Source of the DNA: a bacterium
GTDB taxonomy: Bacteria > Electryoneota > RPQS01
Direction: 5' to 3'
Length of the DNA stretch: 64,000 bases
Assembly: GCA_036504735.1 (NCBI GenBank)
Contig: DASXUQ010000019.1
Location: forward strand, 1 to 64,000
Position 1 is the first letter of the stretch; each line of letters begins with the position of its first letter. Below, in pieces: positions 18,916 through 27,973 of the stretch. The translations under genes and the position numbers were made by a program. The notes under the pieces were generated by a model that saw only the letters and a list, made by a program, of their open reading frames with translations, had not been told where the DNA came from and made no database searches.

Positions 18916-19108
18916 ATTCACGCCGCAAAATGCTGAACATAACCGGCGGCCGAGTCGTCGGTCATGGTCACGACGACCAACGAACTCATCCTGCTCCAAG
19001 TCGGCACCCCGTCGTGTCGCGCGGCGAGAATTAACTTGCAGCCATCCGTTCCGTGGCTTGTCCCATCAATGCAGCCTGCTGAATAATTGTTAGACTGGAG
19101 ATCCGCTA

Positions 19109-19672
19109 TTGAATTTCCGGCGGCAAATCAAGAGAGTCCTGGTCACGACGATTGTCCTAATCGGCGTTCTCGGCGTAGGAGGCGGTGGATTCTACGAGTA
19201 CTTGCACTTATCGGGGAACATTGGAGTCGTCGAAACGGGAGTCTGTTACCGCTCGGGACAATTAACTGCTCGGCAACTCAATGGGGTGGTGATGACTGAC
19301 GGAATCCGCTCCATTCTGAATTTGCGGGGAGCAAGCCCCGGAACGGAATGGTATGACGATGAGGTCGCCACGGCGGATTCAAGACACGTGGTTCATTATG
19401 ACTACGGCATTTCGGCCACTCGGTTTGTGACTCCGGCTCAGTCGGCGGAGATTCTTCAAATCCTCCACGATGCCCCCAAACCGATTTTGATTCACTGTCA
19501 AGCTGGAGCAGATCGAACGGGACTTGTTTCGGCCCTCTACCTTCTCGCCCATGGTATGCCCACAGAGGACGCGAAGCGAGAATTGTCCCTATCTGTCGTA
19601 ACGTTGGTGAAAAAGGCAGGGAATACGGCACTCTGTGTACGCAAAATACATGAAAGGCGAGCCTGTCCCTAA
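19109..19672 (+). CDS. Membrane-anchored dual-specificity/tyrosine phosphatase
   Basis: 187 aa from a TTG start with GGAG nine bases upstream. One N-terminal membrane helix (about 9-28), then the phosphatase fold with 'YRSGQL' and the P-loop HCQAGADRTG (C130 nucleophile, R136), a signature of PTP/DSP-like phosphatases found in envelope-associated bacterial members. After the P-loop, only about 50 residues remain and the last 30 (from about SVVTLVKKAG) do not look like the usual C-terminal helices of the family; the gene ends 54 bases before a tRNA-like fragment. The C-terminus may therefore have been altered by insertion or frameshift. Confidence 0.85.
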   Translation: MNFRRQIKRVLVTTIVLIGVLGVGGGGFYEYLHLSGNIGVVETGVCYRSGQLTARQLNGVVMTDGIRSILNLRGASPGTEWYDDEVATADSRHVVHYDYGISATRFVTPAQSAEILQILHDAPKPILIHCQAGADRTGLVSALYLLAHGMPTEDAKRELSLSVVTLVKKAGNTALCVRKIHERRACP

Positions 19673-19726
19673 ACCGTCTTTTACGTTTTGTAAAATATTG
19701 TAAAACATTAATTTTCTGCTGACTCG

Positions 19727-19767
19727 TAATCAGCGGGTTGTAGGGTCGAGTCCTACGGGGTGCACCA
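19727..19767 (+). repeat. tRNA-Thr-like 3' fragment (copy B)
   Basis: Same 41-base element as 6014-6054 (38/41 identical), ending in CCA. Here the preceding bases 19719-19726 extend the match backwards through an anticodon arm CTGA CTCGTAA TCAG, i.e. threonine anticodon CGT. The 5' half of a tRNA (acceptor strand and D-arm) is absent: the 60 bases upstream are AT-rich and do not pair. Confidence 0.75.
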
Positions 19768-19770
19768 GAG

Positions 19771-19803
19771 AAAAGCCTGTAAGTATTATGCTTACGGGCT
19801 TTT
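19771..19803. terminator. Hairpin, terminator-family copy B
   Basis: Arms AAAAGCCTGTAAG and CTTACGGGCTTTT with one G-T type mismatch, three bases after the tRNA-like CCA. A and T tails on both sides suit bidirectional termination between the phosphatase gene (plus) and the LVIVD gene (minus). Confidence 0.75.
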
Positions 19804-20046
19804 GTTGGCTATCGGGGGTATGATATGATTTTAGTGAATCTGCCTGATGTACACGCACCAGCAGCCAGGATATTCCGGCATATTCCTGCAGCATTTCATT
19901 AGACGTGCCACACCGGAGAAATCCCGCCAGCAAAAAGAATCCCTGCCAATGGTTATGGCAGGGACCGGGTTGTTCTCGTTGCCGGCGTCAAGCGATCTTG
20001 TCGGAATTGCTCTTCGCCACGACAGGCACGACGCATCACGTCTTCG

Positions 20047-21255
20047 CTAATTCGCTACGGCCCGAACCTGATAGAAGCCGCGGTCGCCCCCGACGTAGGG
20101 ATCCGTGTAGTGGATAGAATCGGCTGGAAGCGCCACACCGATGGAATCCCACTGGCCGTCCGGCGCGACGCTGCGAAAGATCGTATAACGGTATGGCCAA
20201 ATCGGCGCACCATCCGTATCCTGCGTGACGGCAGGCCAAGTCAGGCGCACCTGATTTTCCAACGGCTCGATGACCAATTGCTCGGGCGCGCGCGGCACCG
20301 GGCACGGGGCATACGTAGAAATGTTGTAGAGGCGAAAGGTCGTGTTGTCGGCCACGTAGGCTGTGCAGCCTGCCGTTACGATGCCGTAGCACGTACCGGG
20401 AGTATCACTGTACTCAATGTATGTGGGAGACGCCGGATTGCTGATGTCAAAGATCGAGAATCCGGCATCCTGGTAGGCTACAAAGAGATAGTTGCCACTG
20501 ACATACACATCATAATCTCCTGAAGCAACAGGATTGATCCAGCGGGAAGCGAGGGTGGGTGCGTCGGGATTATCGAAGTTGTAGATCTCGAAGCCGTAGT
20601 TAACGGCTGCGTAGACATAATTGTCGCGAGCCACCATCCCGACCACGCCGGAGTAGGTGTACAACCATCCGCGAAACACGGGGTGGACAGGATCGGTGAC
20701 GTCAATGCAACAGATCCGAGGGCCGAGTGGGACGTAGCAAAAATGGCCCACCACAGCCACGTCAAAGGCGCCGACATACGGAGTTGCCGAAACGGAGCTG
20801 ACCTCGAACGGTGCGGCGGGGTCGGTGACATCTATGATACGCAGACTACCTGAGTAGCCGTCCGCGACATATGCATAATTGCCACTAACGGCAACGTTGA
20901 GCGCCAAGCTTGGGGTATCGTAGAATCCGACTTCCGTGGGAGCGGCAGGATTGCTGACATTGACAATCCGCAGCCCACTGGTACCGTCCGCCACGTATGC
21001 GAGACCATTTTGGACGGCCACACCGGTCGCCGACCCGGGCGAGTCAAAAACGCCAACTTGCACGGGAGCGGCGGAATTGCCAATATCGAAGATCCGTAAC
21101 CCAGCGTCGGTCGAGGCTACATAGGCGTAATGACCCTGCACACAGAGGTCGTGGGCTCCGGCTGCCGCGACAAACGAACGCAACGGTGCCAGCGCGAACA
21201 CCGGCCCAACATAGCTTGCCAGCACGGCGACTGCTAAAACCTTTAATAGCGTCAT
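20047..21255 (-). CDS. Secreted LVIVD-repeat protein
   Basis: 402 aa from the ATG at 21255, supported by GGAG eight bases upstream; the frame is open to 21318 but only this ATG gives a signal peptide (MTLLKVLAVAVLASYVGPVFA). The mature part consists of about seven LVIVD repeats of roughly 42 residues (G.YAYVADG.SGLRI.DVSNPAAP.EVG..DTP), which fold as a beta-propeller, then a fibronectin-III-like tail (QLVIEPLENQVRLTWPAV...). No sorting domain follows. Likely an exported binding protein of unknown ligand. It shares architecture and the same tail with the divergently transcribed gene at 21843. Confidence 0.88.
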   Translation of the reverse strand: MTLLKVLAVAVLASYVGPVFALAPLRSFVAAAGAHDLCVQGHYAYVASTDAGLRIFDIGNSAAPVQVGVFDSPGSATGVAVQNGLAYVADGTSGLRIVNVSNPAAPTEVGFYDTPSLALNVAVSGNYAYVADGYSGSLRIIDVTDPAAPFEVSSVSATPYVGAFDVAVVGHFCYVPLGPRICCIDVTDPVHPVFRGWLYTYSGVVGMVARDNYVYAAVNYGFEIYNFDNPDAPTLASRWINPVASGDYDVYVSGNYLFVAYQDAGFSIFDISNPASPTYIEYSDTPGTCYGIVTAGCTAYVADNTTFRLYNISTYAPCPVPRAPEQLVIEPLENQVRLTWPAVTQDTDGAPIWPYRYTIFRSVAPDGQWDSIGVALPADSIHYTDPYVGGDRGFYQVRAVAN

Positions 21256-21842
21256 CGTTGGATCTCCAATGTAGATTCCCGAAGAATTCGCATTTGCAAT
21301 TACTCGAGCAATAATCAATATAGTTCAATGAATCCCGAAAAACAAGGCGAACCGAGCACCTTTTGATAACATCGCCTTGAATGGGATCCGTGAGTGCATT
21401 GGAGCCGGCAACTTCCACAGGCATTCTCCCGATCAATTTTTTGACGAGGATTTAAACGAATGGCTAAGATAGAAGAACGCTGGCGACAACAATGGACGAG
21501 GATATCGAAATTATGATTACATCTCCTCTCTTGACCAGCAGAATGGGAAAATTTTTCATTGGATTAGGCTTACGAATTGATCCCTAATGAGATAAAGATT
21601 ATTCAGAGTGTCTGGAAATTATCGGTTCTCGGTTGACCAGAGCGCAGCGGTTCTTTACCTTGTAGTGTTCAGTACTTTGCAAGAGATTTCACCGGAAAGA
21701 CGCCTTCTGCCGAGCGAGTCCTCCGCGTGGCGCGGCTGGGTTCGCTCCATTTGTATTTGTGCAAGGGATTGCCACCACATCGCGGAACCGGCATCCCCGT
21801 AATTCTTTATATCTCACTTCGGCACATGCCGGGAGAGTCGGT
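21256..21842. other. Divergent intergenic region between LVIVD genes
   Basis: 587 bases between two divergently transcribed LVIVD genes. It must contain both promoters. The 21440-21610 part is AT-rich; I see no conserved gene, strong hairpin or clear repeat. Confidence 0.5.
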
Positions 21843-24800
21843 ATGAACATGCGAACATTTTTAGTGATCGCCACGCTCTGCTGTGTGGCTGCGGCACCTG
21901 TCGTCGCGCAGGACAGTATGCGCGTGTCGCGGATCGGACAAGTCATGGAGTGGAACACGGCGATGGATGTAGCCGTGCAGGGTAATTACGCGTATATTTC
22001 GGCACGAGTACCCAGCGCTATGTACCCGTCTGCCACTGGCTTACTGATCTACTCGCTCAGCAACCCATCGGCCATGGTGCAAACCGGGGCTTTCGTGACC
22101 CAGTTCGTCAATAGCGAAGCCGCCGGGGTCGAGGTTCGCGGGAACTACGCGTATCAGGCCGACGGGGCGTACGGTCTGCGAATTATTGACGTCAGCAATC
22201 CGGTTGGGCCGTTTCAGGCCGGGCTTTACGATACTCCGGGCACGGCGTACGGCGTAGCCGTCCGTGGGAATTATGCATACGTGGCGGACGGCAGCAGTGG
22301 TCTGCGCATTATCACTATCAGCAATCCCAATGCGCCTGTACAGGCGGGGTTCTATGATACTCCGGGCACCGCGTATGGTGTGGCGGTCAGCGGAAACTAC
22401 GCGTATGTCGCCGATGACGCGAGCGGGCTGCGAGTGGTGGATATCAGCAATCCGGCAGCGCCGGTATCCGTCGGTGTGTACGATACGCCCGGTAATGCAC
22501 GGGGCGTGGCCGTACAAGGGAACTACGCGTATGTTGCGGACGGCGGCAGCGGCTTGCGCGTGGTGGACATCAGCAATCCGGCGTCACCAGTCTCGGCCGG
22601 GGTGTATGATACGCCGGGCACAGCCACGGAGATCGCGCTGGACTGGCCACGTGCTTATGTGGCAGATGGCAGCGGTGGGGTGCAGATTATTGACGTCAAT
22701 TATCCTCCCGTGCCCGTGTTGCTGGGAAGCCGTACGGTTACCGGCAACGCACGCAGTGTGGCGGTTGGCGGCGACAAGGTCTGCGTTGCGGCGGAGACCG
22801 GCGGCCTGCAAATCGTGAACGCGCATCTTGCTATGACTACCGGCGCGACCTATTCCAACTGGGCGAAGGGGGCGGTCGTGCGCGGCAACTATCTCTACTG
22901 TGCGGCCAGCTTCTACACAATGATGGTGCTGAGCCTCACCAATCCCATGGCGCCGACGATGGTCGGGTGGTACACGGCGGGTGGATCTACCAACGGGATT
23001 GCGCTAAGCGGCAACTACGCGTACCTGGCCGGAAACACTTCGAGCCTGCGGATCATGAACATCACCAACCCGGCTTCGCCGATCCCTGTCGGCTTTCTGG
23101 ATACTCCCGGCACGTCATCGTATGGCGTGGTCGTGGTGGGCAATTACGCCTATCTGTGCGCAGACGACGCGGGTCTGATGATCATCAACATCAGCAATCC
23201 GGCTGCCCCCACACTGACGGGCACGTTCAATACTCCCGGCAATGCCCATAACGTGGTGGTGAGCGGCACCTATGCCTTTGTCGCGGACTACGGACGCGGA
23301 CTGCGGGTTATTGACATCAGCAATCCGGCGTCGCCAACGGAAGTCGGCTTTGTGGATACCGGTGGCTGGTCCACAGGCATTACCATGAGGGGCAACTATG
23401 TGTACCTCGCAGATGGTTACCTGACGGGATTGCTGGTGTTTGACGTCAGCAATCCGGCAACGCCGGTACAGGTGGGAATCTACGACCCAAACACAGGATC
23501 GCCATGCGAGGTGATGCTCAGCGGCACCTATGCATGTGTCGCCAACGACCACAGCGTGCGAATCGTGGACATCAGCACTCCCACAGCGCCGGTAGAAGTT
23601 GCGTCCGCCAGTGGCGGGACGATAAGTTGGATTGCAGCCGGCGGCGGTTATATTTACGCCGGAGATATCTACGGCGAGACAAACGTCGTTGCGTATTCCA
23701 TGGCGGATTGGGCCGCGCTGCCTATGGCTGGGGCTGCACGGCCTATGGGAGTCACAAGACATGTGGCGGCAAATGACAGTCTCGCCTTTGTGAGTCATGA
23801 TAACAGCGCGATCGAGATTTTCCGCATTACGAATCCGGCAGTGCCGGTTCCGGTTAGCGTCTTCCCTACGCCGGGTTCTGTAGCGGCAGTCACCTTAAGC
23901 GGTCATTACGCCTACATCGCCAACGGCTATTCGGGACTGCGAGTGTTTGATTTCGCCAATCCGGCCGCGCCGGCAGAGACGGGATTCTGCGGCGAAGGAG
24001 CCTATGCAAGCGGCGTAGCCGTGCGGGAGAATTTCGCCTATGTGGCGAGCGCTGAGACCGGAGTGCAGGTGGTGGATATCAGCAATCCCGCGGCCCCGTC
24101 CGTAACCGGGGTTTGGGACACTCCGGACTTTGCCGTCAACGTCGCCGTAAGCGGTAACTATGCATACGTGGCAGACAACTTAGCCGGACTGCGGATACTT
24201 GACGTCAGCAATCCGGCGGCACCCACTGAAGTCGGTTTCCTCCAGTCGCCCGGCGGCATCGCTTTCGATGTGGCCGTCAGCGGCAACTATGTTTGCCTGA
24301 CGGACAATGTCGTGGGTCTGCGGATTATTGACGTCACCAATCCTACTGCGCCGGTGCAACGGAGCGTGTTCGATGTGCCCGGCGGAGGAATGGGTCTCGA
24401 CGTGCGGGGCCGCTATGCGTACCTCGCGATTTTCGGCGGCGGGATTGTGGTTGCGGATTTTCACGATCCGGCAGCGCCCGTGCAGGCCGGTTACTACCAG
24501 ACCCTTAGCTTCACATGGGACGTGGCGCTCACGGGCAATATCTTGTGCGCGGCGGCGTTCGATCACTTCGTCCTGTACGATATTTCGGCGCTTGGGCGAG
24601 GCGTGCCGCGCGCACCGCAGCAGCTTGTGGTTCAGCCGGCGGGCAACCGCATGCAGCTCAACTGGCTGCCGGTAACGCAGGATACCAGCGGGGCAGCGGT
24701 TACCGTAAGCCGTTATACTATCCGGCGCGGCGCAGGCTGGCTGGCGCTGCCGGACTCCATCGGGTCCGTGTCGAGCGGCGATTCGCTGATGTTTTTCGAT

Positions 24801-24851
24801 TCCACTATTTCCGACAGAGCCTACTACGACGTAAAGGCCGTGGTGGAATAG
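21843..24851 (+). CDS. Large secreted LVIVD-repeat protein
   Basis: 1002 aa from the ATG at 21843 (GGGAGAG upstream; signal peptide MNMRTFLVIATLCCVAAAPVVAQ minus its first residues). Nearly the whole protein is LVIVD repeats: around twenty units of about 42 residues with the core GNYAYVAD..SGLRVVDISNPA.P..VG.YDTPG. The 3' end encodes a fibronectin-III-like tail (QLVVQPAGNRMQLNWLPV) shared with the minus-strand neighbour. The repeats are close at DNA level (for example 22200-22620), so copy number may vary. Function unknown; presumably a chain of propellers at the cell surface. Confidence 0.88.
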   Translation: MNMRTFLVIATLCCVAAAPVVAQDSMRVSRIGQVMEWNTAMDVAVQGNYAYISARVPSAMYPSATGLLIYSLSNPSAMVQTGAFVTQFVNSEAAGVEVRGNYAYQADGAYGLRIIDVSNPVGPFQAGLYDTPGTAYGVAVRGNYAYVADGSSGLRIITISNPNAPVQAGFYDTPGTAYGVAVSGNYAYVADDASGLRVVDISNPAAPVSVGVYDTPGNARGVAVQGNYAYVADGGSGLRVVDISNPASPVSAGVYDTPGTATEIALDWPRAYVADGSGGVQIIDVNYPPVPVLLGSRTVTGNARSVAVGGDKVCVAAETGGLQIVNAHLAMTTGATYSNWAKGAVVRGNYLYCAASFYTMMVLSLTNPMAPTMVGWYTAGGSTNGIALSGNYAYLAGNTSSLRIMNITNPASPIPVGFLDTPGTSSYGVVVVGNYAYLCADDAGLMIINISNPAAPTLTGTFNTPGNAHNVVVSGTYAFVADYGRGLRVIDISNPASPTEVGFVDTGGWSTGITMRGNYVYLADGYLTGLLVFDVSNPATPVQVGIYDPNTGSPCEVMLSGTYACVANDHSVRIVDISTPTAPVEVASASGGTISWIAAGGGYIYAGDIYGETNVVAYSMADWAALPMAGAARPMGVTRHVAANDSLAFVSHDNSAIEIFRITNPAVPVPVSVFPTPGSVAAVTLSGHYAYIANGYSGLRVFDFANPAAPAETGFCGEGAYASGVAVRENFAYVASAETGVQVVDISNPAAPSVTGVWDTPDFAVNVAVSGNYAYVADNLAGLRILDVSNPAAPTEVGFLQSPGGIAFDVAVSGNYVCLTDNVVGLRIIDVTNPTAPVQRSVFDVPGGGMGLDVRGRYAYLAIFGGGIVVADFHDPAAPVQAGYYQTLSFTWDVALTGNILCAAAFDHFVLYDISALGRGVPRAPQQLVVQPAGNRMQLNWLPVTQDTSGAAVTVSRYTIRRGAGWLALPDSIGSVSSGDSLMFFDSTISDRAYYDVKAVVE
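22200..22630 (+). repeat. 126-bp tandem LVIVD-coding repeats
   Basis: Four consecutive units in the large LVIVD gene share long identical stretches (GATACTCCGGGCAC, AACTACGCGTATGT, ATCAGCAATCCGGC) at a spacing of about 126 bases. They are more alike than units elsewhere in the gene, indicating recent duplication. Confidence 0.7.
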
Positions 24852-24923
24852 ATTGCACCACGCGCTGTGATGCCCTGGCTGAGATTCGGGGATCACCGTC
24901 CCCGATCTTGCGCGGTGCACCAT

Positions 24924-24962
24924 ACAAAAAGCCTGCGAGTTAATGACTTGCAGGCTTCTTGT
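24924..24962. terminator. Hairpin, terminator-family copy C
   Basis: Arms from ACAAAAAGCCTGCGAGT and ACTTGCAGGCTTCTTGT around TAATG, located between the convergent LVIVD gene and ppx. Just upstream (24854-24922) an outer imperfect pairing (TGCACC..CGCGC with GCGCGGTGCA), an inner 8-bp stem and a CCA end imitate a tRNA-like fold, but no proper T-loop is present. Confidence 0.75.
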
Positions 24963-25034
24963 ATGGCGAAAATTTGAACGACTATTTCATACGATTGTGA
25001 CCACCGAATTCTCAGGTTCTGCGCCCGATATCGG

Positions 25035-26609
25035 TCATGATACTCGAGCATGCGTGGGCATCACACGGATTTCGAGCGCCTGTTCAAACGTTTTTTTGAA
25101 GGCGTCGAGATGGTGGCGAACACCCCACACTTCCAGTTCGCAATCCTGCGGAGCTTCCATGGTGAGAAGGATCCCGTCCTGAGGAACGCGCTCGAACGAA
25201 ACGCGGGTTATCTTGCCGGCATGGCTTCTGTCCAGGCTCTCGGCCATGCGCAGGAGCATCGAAAGGGCCGGTACGGCACGCTTGGAGCGGGAATCGAGCG
25301 GTTCGAACAGCGGATGTTTCCGGCGGGCGAGGGTGCGGCGATGAAAATAGGCGGTAGCGGCCATGCAGGCCAATTCCTGCTGATCGAATCCGAGCAGATC
25401 GGCATTGCGAATCAAGTAATGGCTGTGCGCATGGTGATTTTCATAGGACACGAAGGTGCCGATGTCGTGCAGCAGAGCGGCGTATTCCAGCAACTCGCGC
25501 TCCGCCGCACCCAGCCAGTGCAGCCCAAGCTCCTTCGCGCTATCGAAGAGCATGAGAGCCAAATCCGCGACCTGCCGCGCGTGCTTCTCCTCGAAATGGC
25601 AGGCGCGTCCCAGTTGCATGACGCTGCGCATCCGCACCGGCATCTGGGTAAGCGCCCGGGTGGGATCGATGCGGGCGAGATAATCCATCAACAGGCCATC
25701 CCGCAAACCGCGTTCGCTGATGTGGATTGCGGAGAGGCGGGTTTCCTGGAGAATAGTCTCGATAATCGCCGCGCCCGCGAGGATGATGTCGGCGCGCTCG
25801 GGATTGATCCCCGGCACCTCTTTGCGCTTATCCTGAGTCAAGGGGCGGAGGAGCGCGACCACTCCCTGAAGCTGTTCCAGAGTGAGGACGTCGTCACGCT
25901 CGCGACGCCGTTTGAGGTAAATTCGAGCGGCGATATCGGCGAGGTTGGCGATGCTGCCGCTGCTGCCGACCGCCATAACGGCGGCGGACAGCCGGACGCG
26001 CTGAAACGTGCGCACGGCCACGCTGCGGATGTGTTCACGCATGGCGTCGTAGCGTTCACGGGATAACGGCTTTTCCGGATGCGGAATATACAGCGAGGTC
26101 AGGCGGATGGCGCCGAGCTTCAGCGACTCGAGCCATTGGAACTGCTGCTGGTCGCCGACGGATATTTCGGTGCTGCCGCCGCCGATGTCCACAAAGAGGG
26201 CGGTTCGTTTGTCAAGGTGAATTCCGCTGGCCACACCGAGATAGATGAGCCGGGCTTCCTCAATGCCGGAAATGACGTGGACGGTCAGCCCGGCCTCCGC
26301 TTCGAGTCGCCGGACGAACTCCTGCTGATTGCGCGCCTCCCGTGTCGCGGAGGTGGCGACCGCGACAATTTCCTTGGCGGCATGCGAACGTGCCAGATCG
26401 GCGAACTTGCGGCACACGAGAAGGGCGCGCTCCATCGCGTCGGCCTGCAGCATTTGGTTACGGAATTCCCCTTCGCCGAGGCGCACCGCTTCGCGCTGCT
26501 GCATGAGCACTTTATAGCTGTGGGCAGGAGTGACGCGCACCAGCAGCAGGCGCACGGCATTGGTGCCGATATCGATAAAGGCTACGACGTGACTGGCGTC
26601 TTCGGTCAT
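25035..26609 (-). CDS. ppx: Exopolyphosphatase/GppA-family phosphatase with HD domain
   Basis: 524 aa, Ppx length. Domain I starts FIDIGTNAVRLLLV, then SGIEEARLIYLG with the catalytic glutamate (about residue 117-118), then the phosphate loop DIGGGSTE (141-148). The second actin-like domain continues to about residue 312, and the C-terminal HD domain has H381-D382 (AALLHDIGTF). It hydrolyses terminal phosphates from polyphosphate or removes phosphate from pppGpp. It is the last gene of a four-gene operon; its ATG overlaps the upstream stop codon (ATGA). Opposing function to ppk in the same transcript suggests tight control of polyphosphate turnover. Confidence 0.93.
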   Translation of the reverse strand: MTEDASHVVAFIDIGTNAVRLLLVRVTPAHSYKVLMQQREAVRLGEGEFRNQMLQADAMERALLVCRKFADLARSHAAKEIVAVATSATREARNQQEFVRRLEAEAGLTVHVISGIEEARLIYLGVASGIHLDKRTALFVDIGGGSTEISVGDQQQFQWLESLKLGAIRLTSLYIPHPEKPLSRERYDAMREHIRSVAVRTFQRVRLSAAVMAVGSSGSIANLADIAARIYLKRRRERDDVLTLEQLQGVVALLRPLTQDKRKEVPGINPERADIILAGAAIIETILQETRLSAIHISERGLRDGLLMDYLARIDPTRALTQMPVRMRSVMQLGRACHFEEKHARQVADLALMLFDSAKELGLHWLGAAERELLEYAALLHDIGTFVSYENHHAHSHYLIRNADLLGFDQQELACMAATAYFHRRTLARRKHPLFEPLDSRSKRAVPALSMLLRMAESLDRSHAGKITRVSFERVPQDGILLTMEAPQDCELEVWGVRHHLDAFKKTFEQALEIRVMPTHARVS

Positions 26610-27973
26610 GGCGCCATGACTTCGATCTTCAACTTGCGATTCAGCGCCTGTTCCAGCAGTTTGCCCTTTTCGAGAGCATACTCGCGCTCAGGCTGGGCAT
26701 CCCCTTCCGTGCTGAGGCGGAGGTGGACATACTTCCTGGTGGCGCGGCAAATGACGGACAAGACCCTCTTCTGATGCGTTCGATCCAGACCGTCGGCGAG
26801 ACGCAGAAAGCCGGCGAGCAGCAACACGGCGTCCCGATCCTTGCGCTTAAGGTCGGCGAAATGCTCGTGACTTTTGCTGGGCAGTGCGCGGCGGTGATAG
26901 CGCGCAATCGAACCGACGATCAAGCGTTCGCGATCATCCAGCGGCAGCGTTTGATCTTCGAGAATCATCTTGAGCGCGGTTTTGTGGTGCGCCTGACGCC
27001 CCTGCACCCACCCGATATCGTGGAGCAGGGCGGCGCACTCCAGCCAGAACCGCTCTTTGCGACCGAGTTCGGTGGCATCTTCCATCTGATCGAACAGGGA
27101 CAGGGCAAGTTCGGTCACATGGTCCACGTGCTCCTGCTCGTGATTGAAGACACTGGCCGCGGTGGCTACATCCTTGACGCGGGCGGCATACTTTGCCGTC
27201 TTGGCCGCATCGTCTTCGGCTTCCTTGCGGCGATGCTTCAGCACCCATTTCAGACTGCGCCCTTCGAGCAGAACTTCCGCGAGGGCCTCCGGCAGGCCTC
27301 GCTCGCGCACGGCGTCAGCGGCCTCCTGCACCGGGTACTCCACGCGGTGATGTTTCAGCTTGAACGGCGCCTGCTCGGACGTGCGAATATCGAACACGGC
27401 GTAACAGGCGCGGGGATCGCCGTCATCGGGCCGGCCCACACTGCCGGTGTTGATGAACTTGACACCGGCGACATCCTTTACAAACGGCTGATGGGAATGA
27501 CCGAAGATTACGATCTCGGCATCCGCCATTTGGGCGAGTTCCTCAAACCGCTTGTCCGGAGTGTCCGCATACAAGTGCTCATCCTGAGACGCAGGGCTGC
27601 CATGGCAGAGCAGGACCTTCCGGCCGTCGACTTCGAGGCGGCGGGTCGCGGGCAGCGCTGCGAGATATTCGCGGCTCGCGGGCGAGAGATGCTCGTAGGC
27701 AAATTTGAAGGCTGCAAGCTCCTCGGGCTCTTGGGCAGCCGCCCATTCTTCCGTCTTCCGGGGAAAATTGAGCGCTTCCACATCAACGTTTCCGGCGATG
27801 CTGACCGCCTTTTTGTCAATCAATAGCTGAACGACTTCATCCGGGAACGCACCGATGCCGACGAAGTCTCCCGTGTTCCAAATCATGTCGGCGTGGCGCG
27901 CGGCGGCATCCGCCAGGACGCTTTCCAGCGCGTGCACGTTGGCATGCACATCCCCGATCAAAGCAATTCTCAT
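26606..27973 (-). CDS. Metallophosphoesterase fused to a Ppx-like HD domain
   Basis: 455 aa from the ATG at 27973, preceded by AAAGGAAGAAG and overlapping the CHAD gene stop. Residues 1-205 are a YfcE/MJ0936-type phosphoesterase with D8, H10 (GDVH), D36, N62 (GN), H124 (CHG) and H159/H161 (GHSH). Residues about 270-455 are an HD domain (H318-D319, CAALLHDIGW) plus a C-terminal domain that look like the C-terminal half of Ppx encoded next door (both share LLHDIG, the YHRR element and the ending LEQAL..K.EVMAP / FEQALEIRVM). So this gene swaps the actin-like catalytic part of Ppx for a phosphodiesterase. Likely acts on polyphosphate, a nucleotide or a related phosphoester; substrate is not known. 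Confidence 0.85.
   Translation of the reverse strand: MRIALIGDVHANVHALESVLADAAARHADMIWNTGDFVGIGAFPDEVVQLLIDKKAVSIAGNVDVEALNFPRKTEEWAAAQEPEELAAFKFAYEHLSPASREYLAALPATRRLEVDGRKVLLCHGSPASQDEHLYADTPDKRFEELAQMADAEIVIFGHSHQPFVKDVAGVKFINTGSVGRPDDGDPRACYAVFDIRTSEQAPFKLKHHRVEYPVQEAADAVRERGLPEALAEVLLEGRSLKWVLKHRRKEAEDDAAKTAKYAARVKDVATAASVFNHEQEHVDHVTELALSLFDQMEDATELGRKERFWLECAALLHDIGWVQGRQAHHKTALKMILEDQTLPLDDRERLIVGSIARYHRRALPSKSHEHFADLKRKDRDAVLLLAGFLRLADGLDRTHQKRVLSVICRATRKYVHLRLSTEGDAQPEREYALEKGKLLEQALNRKLKIEVMAP

Noticed and set aside
22200-22630. CRISPR-like array
   Set aside because: The regular spacing is from LVIVD protein repeats; units are coding throughout, with no spacers and no cas genes.
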